From contig NZ_CAMFHB010000050.1 of NCBI RefSeq assembly GCF_945952055.1, positions 1 to 44,865 of the forward strand: DNA of 44,865 nucleotides, written 5' to 3'. The notes below the pieces were generated by a model. It saw nothing but the letters and a program-made list of their open reading frames with translations, was not told the DNA's origin and did not search any database. The DNA comes from an uncultured Alsobacter sp. Lineage in GTDB: Bacteria; Pseudomonadota; Alphaproteobacteria; Rhizobiales; Beijerinckiaceae. Position numbers and translations under genes: made by a program. Positions 24,995 to 33,441 of this stretch are shown here, piece after piece; within the stretch, counting starts at the first letter, position 1, and each line of letters begins with the position of its first letter.

Positions 24995-26925
24995 CCGTGA
25001 AGCAGACCCCGTCGCTCCTGTCCCGCCGCCAGTTCGGCCTGCTCGCCGGAGCCGCCGGCCTCGTCGGCACGTCGCCCCTGCGGGCCGCAGAACTCACCTT
25101 TTCGGAGGCCCCGGAGCTGGCGGCGCTGGTGGGCAAGGGCTCGCTCCCCCCGGTGGCGGAGCGCCTGCCCAAGCAGCCGCTCGTCGCCGACTTCACGGCC
25201 CGCAAGCGCGAGGTCGGACGCTACGGTGGCGAGATCCGGACGCTCGTCGCGAAGGCCAGGGACCTGCGCTATCTCTCCGCCAATGCCTATACCCGCCTCG
25301 TCGGCTACGACGAGAAGCTCGACATGCAGCCCGACCTCGCCCAGTCGGTCGAGGTCGAGGACAACAGGGTCTTCACGATCACGCTGCGCGAGGGACATCG
25401 CTGGTCCGACGGGCATCCCTTCACGATCGAGGACTTCCGCTACTGGTGGCAGGACGTTGCGCTCAACAAGGAGCTGAGCCCCACCGGCCCGCCGGAGATC
25501 TTCGTGGTCGACGGGCGCTTTCCCAAGGTCGATTTCATCGACGACAGGCGGATGCGCTTCTCCTGGGAGAAACCGAACCCGCGTTTCCTGCCGGCGCTGG
25601 CGCAGCCGAGGGCGATGACGCTGTTCGTGCCGGCCCACTACCTGCGTCAGTTCCACCGCAAGTACCGCGAGAAGGCTGAGCTGGACCAACTCGTCACCAA
25701 GGCCAAGCTGAAGTCGTGGGCCGCCCTGCACAACCGCATGGACGATTCCTACGACTATTCGAACCCCGAATTGCCGACGCTCGGTGCCTGGGTGTGCAAG
25801 ACGGCGTCGCCTGCGACGCGCTACGTCTTCGAGCGCAATCCCTACTTCCACCGCGTGGATCCAAAGGGGCAGCAATTGCCCTACATCGGGACGGTCGTGG
25901 TCGACATCGCGTCGGGCAGCCTGTTCGCGGCCAAGGCGAATGCCGGCGACGCCGACCTCCTCGCTCGCGGGCTTTCGATGAACGACACGCCCGTCCTGAA
26001 GGAGGGTGAGAAGCTCAACGGCTACAAGACGCTGCTGTGGAGCTACGCACGCGGCTCGGCCTACGCCTTCTATCCCAACCTCAACTGCAACGACGACGTC
26101 TGGCGGCACCTGAACCGCGACCTGCGGTATCGCAAGGCACTGTCCCACGCCATCGACCGGCGCATTCTCAACAACGCGCTGCTGTTCGGCTTGGGCTCGG
26201 AGGGCAACAATACCGTCCTGCCGCAGAGCCCGCTCTACGAGGACAAGTTCCGGACGCTGAACGCCGGCTACGATCCCGCCAAGTCCTCTGCGCTGCTCGA
26301 CGACATCGGCCTGACGGACAAGGACTCGCTGGGCATCCGCAAGCTGCCCGACGGGCGTCCGCTCGAGATCATCGTGGAGGTCGACGGCGAGTCGGCCGAC
26401 ATCATCGACGCGATGCAGCTCGTCACGGAGATGTGGCGCGACGTCGGCGTGAAGCTGTTCGTGAAGCCGCAGGACCGCACCATCCTGCGCCAGCGCTCCT
26501 TCTCCGGACTGACCGTGATGGTGTGTTCGACGGGGCTCGACAACGCGGTGCCCACGCCGCAGATGCCGCCGTTCGAACTCGCGCCGGTCCGCCAGGATCA
26601 CTACAGCTGGCCCAAATGGGGCCAGTGGTTCGAGACGCAGGGCAAGAACGGCGAGGAACCGGACAACGTCACGGCGCGCCGCCTGCTCAATCTCTACCGG
26701 GGCTGGCTGTCGTCGAGCGAGCCGGAGGAGAGTGCGCGCATCTGGGCCGAGATGCTGCAGCTCAACGCCGAGCAGCTCTTCAGCATCGGCACCGTGGCGG
26801 GCGAGCTCCAGCCGATCGTGATCAAGAACACGATGCGCAACGTGCCGCCGAAGGCCCTGTACTCGTGGGAGCCCACGTCGCTGCTCGGCATCTACCGCAT
26901 CGAGGAATTTTTCTATGGTGGGTAA
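24991..26925 (+). CDS. ABC transporter substrate-binding protein, family 5, with Tat signal
   Basis: The 644-residue product is a large extracytoplasmic solute-binding protein of family 5 (peptide/nickel/oligosaccharide class). Its N-terminus has a twin-arginine signal (SRRQFGLLAGAAGL, cleavage near residue 32), so it is probably exported folded to the periplasm. Family features include LAQSVEVEDNRVFTITLREGH, WSDGHPFTIEDF, RYRKALSHAIDR and PDGRPLEIIVEVD. The ligand is unknown; peptides, opines or oligosaccharides all occur in this class. It is translationally coupled to the ATPase, and the first permease starts seven bases after its stop. Confidence 0.9.
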   Translation: MTVKQTPSLLSRRQFGLLAGAAGLVGTSPLRAAELTFSEAPELAALVGKGSLPPVAERLPKQPLVADFTARKREVGRYGGEIRTLVAKARDLRYLSANAYTRLVGYDEKLDMQPDLAQSVEVEDNRVFTITLREGHRWSDGHPFTIEDFRYWWQDVALNKELSPTGPPEIFVVDGRFPKVDFIDDRRMRFSWEKPNPRFLPALAQPRAMTLFVPAHYLRQFHRKYREKAELDQLVTKAKLKSWAALHNRMDDSYDYSNPELPTLGAWVCKTASPATRYVFERNPYFHRVDPKGQQLPYIGTVVVDIASGSLFAAKANAGDADLLARGLSMNDTPVLKEGEKLNGYKTLLWSYARGSAYAFYPNLNCNDDVWRHLNRDLRYRKALSHAIDRRILNNALLFGLGSEGNNTVLPQSPLYEDKFRTLNAGYDPAKSSALLDDIGLTDKDSLGIRKLPDGRPLEIIVEVDGESADIIDAMQLVTEMWRDVGVKLFVKPQDRTILRQRSFSGLTVMVCSTGLDNAVPTPQMPPFELAPVRQDHYSWPKWGQWFETQGKNGEEPDNVTARRLLNLYRGWLSSSEPEESARIWAEMLQLNAEQLFSIGTVAGELQPIVIKNTMRNVPPKALYSWEPTSLLGIYRIEEFFYGG

Positions 26926-26931
26926 TCGCTG

Positions 26932-27957
26932 ATGCAGATGGTGGTCTATCTCCTGCGCCGGAGCGTGACGATGGCGCTGACGCTGCTCGCCATCTCGGCA
27001 CTCGTCTTCATCGTCATCAAGCTCCCGCCGGGCGATTATCTCAGCAACCAGATCGACGAACTGCGCGCGCAGGGCGACGCCGCTGCGGCGGCCAAGGCCG
27101 AGTTCCTGCGCCAGCAATACGGGCTCGACCGTCCGGTGTGGGAGCAGTACCTGGCGTGGATCGGGTTCATGCCGGGTCCGAACGGCTGGTCCGGCCTGCT
27201 GCAGGGCGACTGGGGCTGGTCCTTCGAGTTCCAGCGCCCGGTCAACGAGGTCGTCGGCAGCGCGCTGGGCCTCACCATCGTCGTGAACATCGCGACGGTG
27301 CTGTTCATCCACCTCGTCGCCATCCCGATCGCCATCTATTCGGCCACGCGCCAGTACTCCTTCGGAGACTACGCCGCGACCCTGATCGGCTACCTGGGCC
27401 TGGCGACGCCGAACTTCCTCCTCGCGCTGATCCTGCTGTTCTACCTCAACCGATGGTTCGGGGTGTCGATCGGCGGCATGATGGATCCGAAATACGCGAA
27501 CGCGGCGATGTCCATGGACAAGCTCCAGTCCATCGCCTCCCATCTCGTCGCGCCCGTCATCGTCATCGGCCTGTCGGGCACCGCCGCGATGATCCGACGG
27601 ATGCGCGCCAACCTCCTGGACGAGTTGCAGAAGCAGTACACGGTGACGGCGCGGGCCAAGGGCATGCGCCCGCTGCCCGCCCTCCTGAAATATCCCTTCC
27701 GCATGGCGCTCAACCCGTTCGTGGCCGACATCGGCAACCTCCTGCCGCATCTCGTGTCGGGGTCGGTGCTCGTCTCGCTCGTGCTGTCGCTGCCGACCGT
27801 GGGGCCCGTGCTCCTGCAGGCGCTGAAGCAGCAGGACCAGTATCTGGCAGGCTTCATCCTGATGTTCGTCGCCGTCCTGACCGTGATCGGCATGCTGATC
27901 TCGGATCTCCTTCTCGCCGCGCTCGACCCGCGCATCCGTTTCGGCAAGCGGGGCTGA
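26932..27957 (+). CDS. ABC transporter permease (DppB/YejB type)
   Basis: The 341-residue inner-membrane protein begins MQMVVYLLRRSVTMALTLLAISALVF, the first transmembrane segment typical of DppB/YejB. It continues with a periplasmic loop, five more membrane helices and the EAA-type coupling loop LLDELQKQYTVTARAKGM that contacts the ATPase. It forms a heterodimeric channel with the next gene's product. The coding regions are one base apart, so the two are cotranscribed. Confidence 0.93.
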   Translation: MQMVVYLLRRSVTMALTLLAISALVFIVIKLPPGDYLSNQIDELRAQGDAAAAAKAEFLRQQYGLDRPVWEQYLAWIGFMPGPNGWSGLLQGDWGWSFEFQRPVNEVVGSALGLTIVVNIATVLFIHLVAIPIAIYSATRQYSFGDYAATLIGYLGLATPNFLLALILLFYLNRWFGVSIGGMMDPKYANAAMSMDKLQSIASHLVAPVIVIGLSGTAAMIRRMRANLLDELQKQYTVTARAKGMRPLPALLKYPFRMALNPFVADIGNLLPHLVSGSVLVSLVLSLPTVGPVLLQALKQQDQYLAGFILMFVAVLTVIGMLISDLLLAALDPRIRFGKRG

Positions 27958-27958
27958 C

Positions 27959-29137
27959 ATGAGCGTACCCACGATCACCCACGACCCGCTCGCCCCGGGC
28001 CACTACGTCAATCCGGCGCCGTTCGACCCGCATACGTCGGAGGCGATGTCGGCGGCGGAGGAGCGGTTCTACCGCGCCTCGTCGATCCGGCTGATCTGGT
28101 GGAAGTTCCGGCGGCACAAGGTGGCGCTGGTCTCGGCGCTGTTCCTGCTGTCCCTGTACGTGATGCTGCCCTTCGTCGAGGTGGTGGCTCCCTACCGCCT
28201 CGCCCAGCGCCACAGCGACCACCTGTCGGCGCCGCCCCAGGGCGTGCACCTGTTCCACCAGGGCGAGTTCAAGGGACCGTTCGTCTACCCCTACACGTTC
28301 AAGTTCGACCTCGAGACGTTCAAGCGGCAATACATCGTCGACGAGACGAAGCCCCAGCCGCTGCGCTTCTTCTGCCAGGGCGAATCCTACGATTTCTGGG
28401 GCCTGACGACCGCGCGGTTCCACCTCGTGTGCCCGCCGGAAGGCGGCACCTTCTTCCTCCTGGGCACCGACAAGCTCGGCCGCGACCTGTTCTCGCGCAT
28501 CATCTATGGCGCGCGGATCTCGCTGACCGTCGGCCTCTTGGGCATCGCGGTGTCGTTCGTCATCGGGCTGACGCTCGGCGGTCTCGCCGGCTATGTCGGC
28601 GGCTGGGTCGACGCGGCCGTGCAGCGCTCCATCGAGATCCTGCGCTCGCTGCCCGAGCTCCCGCTGTGGCTCGCGCTGTCGGCCGCCCTGCCGGCCAACT
28701 GGAGCCCCGTGCTGGTGTTCTTCGCCATCACGCTGATCCTGGGGCTTCTGGACTGGCCCGGGCTGGCCCGCGCCGTGCGATCCAAGCTCCTGTCGCTGCG
28801 TGAGGAAGACTTCGTGCGGGCCGCGGAGCTGATGGGCGCGTCGCGGACCAGGATCATCGCCGGCCACCTCGTGCCGAACTTCATGAGCCACCTGATCGCC
28901 AGCGCCACCCTGTCGATCCCGTCCATGATCCTCGGCGAGACCGCGCTGTCCTTCCTGGGGCTCGGCCTGCGCCCGCCGGTGACCAGCTGGGGCGTGCTTC
29001 TGAACGAGGCGCAGAACCTGGCGGCCGTGAACCTCTATCCGTGGCTGCTGACGCCGATGATCCCGGTCATCCTCGTGGTGCTGGCTTTCAACTTCATGGG
29101 CGACGGGCTCAGGGACGCGGCGGACCCGTATAGCTGA
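27959..29137 (+). CDS. ABC transporter permease (DppC/YejE type)
   Basis: The 392-residue product has an N-terminal cytoplasmic segment, a first membrane helix (KVALVSALFLLSLYVMLPFVEVV), an enlarged periplasmic loop of about 90 residues, then LLGTDKLGRDLFSRIIYGARISL and five more helices. The EAA coupling loop is LREEDFVRAAELMGASRTRIIAGH, and the C-terminus NFMGDGLRDAADP is the standard DppC ending. The long loop resembles YejE rather than DppC. It is the last gene of the operon and converges on the MscS-family gene with 15 bases between stops. Confidence 0.93.
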   Translation: MSVPTITHDPLAPGHYVNPAPFDPHTSEAMSAAEERFYRASSIRLIWWKFRRHKVALVSALFLLSLYVMLPFVEVVAPYRLAQRHSDHLSAPPQGVHLFHQGEFKGPFVYPYTFKFDLETFKRQYIVDETKPQPLRFFCQGESYDFWGLTTARFHLVCPPEGGTFFLLGTDKLGRDLFSRIIYGARISLTVGLLGIAVSFVIGLTLGGLAGYVGGWVDAAVQRSIEILRSLPELPLWLALSAALPANWSPVLVFFAITLILGLLDWPGLARAVRSKLLSLREEDFVRAAELMGASRTRIIAGHLVPNFMSHLIASATLSIPSMILGETALSFLGLGLRPPVTSWGVLLNEAQNLAAVNLYPWLLTPMIPVILVVLAFNFMGDGLRDAADPYS

Positions 29138-29152
29138 CCCGGGTCGCCCTCC

Positions 29153-31255
29153 TCATCCGCGCTCGGCGGCTGCGGCGGCTGCCGTGGCGGCCAGGCCCGC
29201 GGCGGCGGCGGCGCCGAGAACGGGGGCCGCGGCCGGTGTGCGGGCGACGGCGATCGGGAAGCCGGCGGAGGGCGGCACCTGCCCGTATTCGACGTCGCGC
29301 ACGGTGACGGCGTTCGAGGCGAAGGCGATGCCCTGCTCGCGGAAGGCGAGGTGGATGCGCTTCAGCGCTTCCCGCTGCACCCAGGTGGGGCGGCCGGGGC
29401 GCGCGGTGAACTTGATGCGGATGACGAGTGCGTTGTCCTGGATGTCGGCAACGCCCTGCAGCTTCACCGGCTGGATCAGCTCACGGCCGAGTTCCGGATC
29501 CTCCATCATGGCCAGCCCGACCTTCTTCACGGTCTTGCGGACGTGCTCGAGGTCGACGTTCGGGTCGATCCGCAGGTTGAACTTCATCGTCGCCCAGTCG
29601 CGGCTGAAGTTCGTGATGGCCTGGAGCTGGCCATAGGGGATCGTGTGCACCTGGCCGTTCTGGTGGCGCAGGCGGAGCGAGCGCAGCGAGATCTGCTCCA
29701 CCGTCCCCTTCAGCCGGCCTGTGTCGATGTACTCCCCGACCCGGAATGCGTCGTCGCCCAGGAAGAACACGCCCGACAGGATGTCGCGGATCAGCGACTG
29801 GCTGCCAAACGAGATGGCGAGGCCGAAGACGCCGGCGCCGGCGAGCAGGGGAGCGATGTTGACGCCGAGGTTGGAGAGCGCGAGCAGCCCCGCGATCAGC
29901 GTGATCATGATGGCCATGAGCACGCGCGCCATCGGGAAGAAGGTCGCGAGCCGCGAGGCCGGCGCCATTTCGGCGTCGTCGTCGGAGGGATTGAACGGAT
30001 CGATCCGTGGCGTCTGGCCGATGGAACGGGCCGCCCAGTAGTCGGTGAGCTCCCAGGCGACGAAGCCGGCGAACGCCGTGCCGCCGCCATAAAGGATCGC
30101 CAGCCTGACGCTGACCCAGAAGTCCATGGGCAGTGCGCCGGAGCGCGCGAACCAGACCTCGCCCAGCACGTAGGGCATGAGGAACAGGGCGCCGATGCGG
30201 AAGGTGCGGCGGACCATCCGCGTGCGCGAGCCGGCGTCGCGACCGGTTTCGAGGCCGAGGGTGGCGTCGATCATGGCGTAGGCGCCGATCACGCCGAACG
30301 TGGTCAGGACGGCGGTGAACACGCCGAACTGCCGCAGCACGATGCTGATGGCCCAAAGCACGTCGAAGCCGACCGCCAGGACCGTGCCGACGAGTGCGAA
30401 GAGGTTGCGCCCCGCCGCCCCCAGCACCCGCTGCATGCCGTTGGCGAGCACGTGCACGGTGACGGCCGCCAGCGTGGCCGAGGCCGTGAGCAGGATCAGC
30501 GCCATGCCCATCGCCGGGGGCCAGGGCATGCCGTTGCGCACCAGGACGGGGATCACCGTCGGCCCGATCACGGAAATCGCGGCGATGATGCCCGTGAGGA
30601 TCATCGCCGTGCGCGCGACCTGGTTGGTGATCGGCAGGAGCCGATAGCGCGGGCGATGCGGCCGCAGCACCACCTGCGCGATGATCATCACGGCGTACCA
30701 GCGGATGGCGCAGCGGATCACGGAGGAGGCGAGGTTCGTCTCCATGTTCCAGCCGCCGACGAGCATGCGCCCGAGCGAGATGAGGAGCGCGGCGAAGACG
30801 AGGCGGTCGATGACGTCCCACACCAGGAGCCGCGTGGCTCCGGCCCGGCAGGCCACCTGGTCGAGCCCCCCTTCGCGGGTGCCCCCGGTCCAGGAGCGGA
30901 AGACGACGAGCAACGCGCCGGCCAGCACGGTCGACACCAGGGCCAGGAAGATGGCGGTCGTGCCACCCAAGGCCCCTGTCGCGTTGCTGGCGGCGGTGGC
31001 GACGGCCGTCGGGATGTCCGGGACAGCGGCGATGGCGACCTTGAGTTCCTGTCCGATCAGTTCCAGCCAGCGGTCGAGCCAGCCGAACAGATCGCCCTCG
31101 AAGCCCATGGGCGGGGCGACGGGCGAAAGCGCCGGACCATGTTCCGCCGTTCGCTCGGGTGCCACCGCCTGGGCGAGTTGCAGGAGCGACGAGGATCCGG
31201 CGGGATCGTGGATGGCCGGAATGGGCATGGCGAGGGTGTTCCAGTCATGCGGCAT
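29153..31255 (-). CDS. MscS-family mechanosensitive channel with long membrane N-terminus
   Basis: The 700-residue protein has about ten predicted membrane helices before a C-terminal MscS domain. The pore helix and beta domain are recognisable: LLAGAGVFGLAISFGSQSLI, RDILSGVFFLGDDAFRVGEYID and GTVEQISLRSLRLRHQNGQ. Such channels open on membrane tension to release solutes during osmotic downshock; the extra helices are typical of YbdG/MscM-like relatives. The C-terminus is an Ala-rich low-complexity tail. The ATG at 31255 has no clear ribosome site; Met10 at 31228 is a fair alternative. It lies downstream of gshA on the same strand. Confidence 0.9.
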   Translation of the reverse strand: MPHDWNTLAMPIPAIHDPAGSSSLLQLAQAVAPERTAEHGPALSPVAPPMGFEGDLFGWLDRWLELIGQELKVAIAAVPDIPTAVATAASNATGALGGTTAIFLALVSTVLAGALLVVFRSWTGGTREGGLDQVACRAGATRLLVWDVIDRLVFAALLISLGRMLVGGWNMETNLASSVIRCAIRWYAVMIIAQVVLRPHRPRYRLLPITNQVARTAMILTGIIAAISVIGPTVIPVLVRNGMPWPPAMGMALILLTASATLAAVTVHVLANGMQRVLGAAGRNLFALVGTVLAVGFDVLWAISIVLRQFGVFTAVLTTFGVIGAYAMIDATLGLETGRDAGSRTRMVRRTFRIGALFLMPYVLGEVWFARSGALPMDFWVSVRLAILYGGGTAFAGFVAWELTDYWAARSIGQTPRIDPFNPSDDDAEMAPASRLATFFPMARVLMAIMITLIAGLLALSNLGVNIAPLLAGAGVFGLAISFGSQSLIRDILSGVFFLGDDAFRVGEYIDTGRLKGTVEQISLRSLRLRHQNGQVHTIPYGQLQAITNFSRDWATMKFNLRIDPNVDLEHVRKTVKKVGLAMMEDPELGRELIQPVKLQGVADIQDNALVIRIKFTARPGRPTWVQREALKRIHLAFREQGIAFASNAVTVRDVEYGQVPPSAGFPIAVARTPAAAPVLGAAAAAGLAATAAAAAAERG

Positions 31256-31341
31256 CGGGCCGGGATAGGCCTATGCCATGCTGCCCCGCGGATCGGTCGC
31301 CAGGACAACTGCAACGCACGTGGTGCGCCGCAGCAACTCTG

Positions 31342-32712
31342 TCAATACGCGCAGGACTTGAAAACCGGGTCGACCGAACCGTGCCAGGATCCGGTGAAAT
31401 CCGCCACGAGGCGTTCGGCCGTCGTGTGGCCCTCGGCGACGATCGCATCCAGGGGTTCCAGGAACAGCGTCTCGTCGCGCCCCTGCGCGTCCCGCCTGGC
31501 CCGGCGGGACAGCCCGCCGCGGGCGATGGCGAGCACCTCGCGCGCGACGTCGCGGACGTTGCCCTGGCGGAACGGCGTGGCCAGCGCGCGGCGCGGAACC
31601 GTGTCGCGCAGGGCCTGGCGCTCCGCGGCGGTCCAGTCCTTGACCAGCGCCTCGGCCTCGTCGAGAGCCTTGCCGTCGTAGAGCAGCCCGACCCAGAGGG
31701 CGGGCAGCGCATTCAGCATGGGCTCGGAGCCCGCGTCGGCGCCGCGCATCTCGATGTAGCGCTTGAGCCTGACGTCCGGGAAAATGGTGGACAGGTGATT
31801 GGCCCAGTCCGAGAGGGTTGCCGTCTCGCCGGGAAGCTGCGGGAGCTTGCCCGCCAGCAGGTCGCGGAAGGAGGCACCCGCCACGTCGTGGTAGTGGTCC
31901 CCGCGCTTCACGAAATACATCGGCACGTCGAGGGCGTAGTCGACATAGCGCTCGAAGCCCATGCCGGGCTCGAAGGCGAAGGGCATCAGACCCGAGCGGT
32001 CCGCGTCGGTGTCGCGCCAGATCTCGCAGCGGTTGCTGAGGTAGCCGGTCGGGCGGCCGTCGACGAAGGGTGAATTGGCGAAGAGTGCGCTGGCGACGGC
32101 CTGCAGCGACAGCGAGACCCGCAGCTTGCGGACCATGTCGGCTTCGCTGCCGAAGTCGAGGTTCACCTGCACGGTACAGGTGCGGAACATCATGTCCAGG
32201 CCGCGGCTTCCGACCTTCGGCATGTAGTTCGCCATGATCTTGTAGCGCTGCTTGGGCATGACGGGCGTCTGGGCGCGCGTCCAGGCCGGGCTGTGCCCCA
32301 GCGCCAGGAAGCCGATGCCCAGGCCGTCGCCCACGCGCTTCGTCACGGCGAGATGCTCGGCGAGTTCGGCCGCCGTGTCGTGCAGGGTCTCGACCGGTGC
32401 GCCGGAGAGCTCGAACTGGCCGCCGGGCTCCAGCGAGATGGCTCCGCCGCCCTTCGAATCGAACAGGCCGATGATGGCCTCGCCGTCCATGATCGGGTCC
32501 CAGCCGGTCCGGGCCTGGACACCCCGCAGCAGCGCCTCGATGCCGCGCGGCCCGGCGTACGGAACGGGCGAGAGACCGTCCACGTAGAAAGGAAACTTCT
32601 CGTGCTCGGTGCCCAGCCGGAAAGCGCTTTCAGGCTTCATGCCGGCCGCGAACCAGGCGACGAGTTCGTCGCGCGACCGGAGCGGCGTCGAATCCGACAC
32701 GTCGCGAGCCAT
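31342..32712 (-). CDS. gshA: Glutamate-cysteine ligase (plant/alphaproteobacterial type)
   Basis: GshA makes gamma-glutamylcysteine, the first and limiting step of glutathione synthesis, in the cytoplasm. The 456-residue product is of the plant-like type: RLGTEHEKFPF near residue 33, SLEPGGQFELSGAP, MMFRTCTVQVNLDF, SLSLQAVASALFANSPF and RYIEMRGADAGS. The ATG at 32712 has GGAGG five bases upstream. A terminator-like hairpin with a run of seven T residues lies in its leader, 23 bases before the start. The mscS-like gene follows 86 bases downstream. Confidence 0.96.
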   Translation of the reverse strand: MARDVSDSTPLRSRDELVAWFAAGMKPESAFRLGTEHEKFPFYVDGLSPVPYAGPRGIEALLRGVQARTGWDPIMDGEAIIGLFDSKGGGAISLEPGGQFELSGAPVETLHDTAAELAEHLAVTKRVGDGLGIGFLALGHSPAWTRAQTPVMPKQRYKIMANYMPKVGSRGLDMMFRTCTVQVNLDFGSEADMVRKLRVSLSLQAVASALFANSPFVDGRPTGYLSNRCEIWRDTDADRSGLMPFAFEPGMGFERYVDYALDVPMYFVKRGDHYHDVAGASFRDLLAGKLPQLPGETATLSDWANHLSTIFPDVRLKRYIEMRGADAGSEPMLNALPALWVGLLYDGKALDEAEALVKDWTAAERQALRDTVPRRALATPFRQGNVRDVAREVLAIARGGLSRRARRDAQGRDETLFLEPLDAIVAEGHTTAERLVADFTGSWHGSVDPVFKSCAY

Positions 32713-32735
32713 CGAAGCCTCCAGGGTCTGCCGGC

Positions 32736-32759
32736 AAAAAAACCGCCTTCAAGGGGCGG
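32736..32759 (-). terminator. Terminator-like hairpin in the gshA leader (candidate attenuator)
   Basis: Reading the minus strand, CCGCC (32759-32755) pairs with GGCGG (32747-32743) across a 7-base loop and is followed at once by seven T residues (32742-32736). It lies on the gshA strand, 23 bases upstream of its ATG, so it must be bypassed for gshA expression, or else it ends an unrecognised small RNA. Confidence 0.55.
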
Positions 32760-32809
32760 GCACCGCACATCTAAGGGGCTTCGGAGGTTGTGGCAATCGG
32801 CGGCCTTGC

Positions 32810-32823
32810 TTGCAAATCTGCAA
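32810..32823. promoter_or_regulatory. Palindrome TTGCA-N4-TGCAA upstream of gshA
   Basis: Two exact 5-base arms with a 4-base centre lie in a local AT-rich patch about 100 bases upstream of gshA. The symmetry and setting suit a dimeric repressor or activator site; the regulator is unknown. It could serve gshA or a divergent transcript. Confidence 0.35.
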
Positions 32824-33263
32824 AATGCACAAAACGGCTCTTCACAGTCCCGTGCGTCGAGGCACAGGTCAGCGCCGCGCGAGCGGCCAGGCCTACCTGC
32901 TCGCGTGCGTCTGGCCGAGCCGCCGGACCTCGGCCACGGCATGCTGCGTCTCGACGGAGCGCGTCGTCGCCTGCGCTTTCCTCGTCGCACGTGCCGCGCG
33001 AGAGGACCGCTCTCCGCCTTTGCGCAGCATGTCCCAGGCTGCCGTCGTCGGTCCTGGCCTTCGCGCGGAGATCGCCCGGCGCGTGACGCCGGCCTCGTCG
33101 GCATGGCCGCTGCCGGCTTAGCTCGCGGCGGAAACCGCGCGTTAACCGGTGTGTCAGAACCCGCGCCATCGGCCGGGTTCGTTCAAATGGCCAGCGCGAT
33201 CTCAGCCGGTTGTTCACCTTTCACGTGCGACAAACGGCTCAGTTCAGGAGATGGCTCATTCCC

Positions 33264-33437
33264 ATGGCGAAGACCCTCAAAGCCTTCATCGCCTCGCAAA
33301 GCGGTGCTACGGCCATCGAGTATGGTCTGATCGCGGCCATCATCTCGGCGGTCATTGTCGGTGCGAGCGGCTCGATCAAGTCGGCCCTCGTGATCACCTT
33401 CTCGAACACCGCCGACGGCGTGGGCTCGATCAACTGA
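33264..33437 (+). CDS. Flp/PilA-type IVb pilin, no Tad genes nearby
   Basis: The 57-residue product is a Flp pilin precursor. MAKTLKAFIASQSG is the short leader, and prepilin peptidase should cut after Gly14, leaving ATAIEYGLIAAIISAVIVGA, the conserved hydrophobic assembly helix with Glu5 of the mature form. These pilins build tight-adherence fibres exported by the Tad/Cpa machinery, none of which is in this window. The ATG at 33264 gives the standard leader length; AGGAG lies 14 bases upstream, a little far. The gene stands alone and converges on the LysR gene. Confidence 0.92.
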   Translation: MAKTLKAFIASQSGATAIEYGLIAAIISAVIVGASGSIKSALVITFSNTADGVGSIN

Positions 33438-33441
33438 TCGC

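Larger units (their letters stand above)
32713..33263. other. 551-bp gene-poor region between gshA and flp
   Basis: No convincing coding sequence is present. Open frames on both strands here are Arg/Ala/Ser-rich and lack ribosome sites and recognisable motifs. What is visible is the gshA leader hairpin (32736-32759), a TTGCA palindrome in a local AT-rich patch (32810-32823), and the upstream region of the pilin gene, with TTAACC near 33141. It may hold promoters for both flanking genes and possibly a small RNA on the minus strand. Confidence 0.5.

Noticed and set aside
31265-31274. ATAGGCCTAT palindrome upstream of the MscS-like gene
   Set aside because: It is a short 10-base dyad with no flanking symmetry; chance occurrence is likely.
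32824-33121. Open frame of about 98 codons starting at an ATG in the gshA/flp gap, plus long minus-strand frames over the same DNA
   Set aside because: Composition is Arg/Ala/Ser-rich like shadow frames in GC-rich DNA, there is no ribosome site, and no motif or family is recognisable.
33141-33146. TTAACC half-site as evidence for CtrA control of flp
   Set aside because: A single 6-base half-site is too common to support a call.
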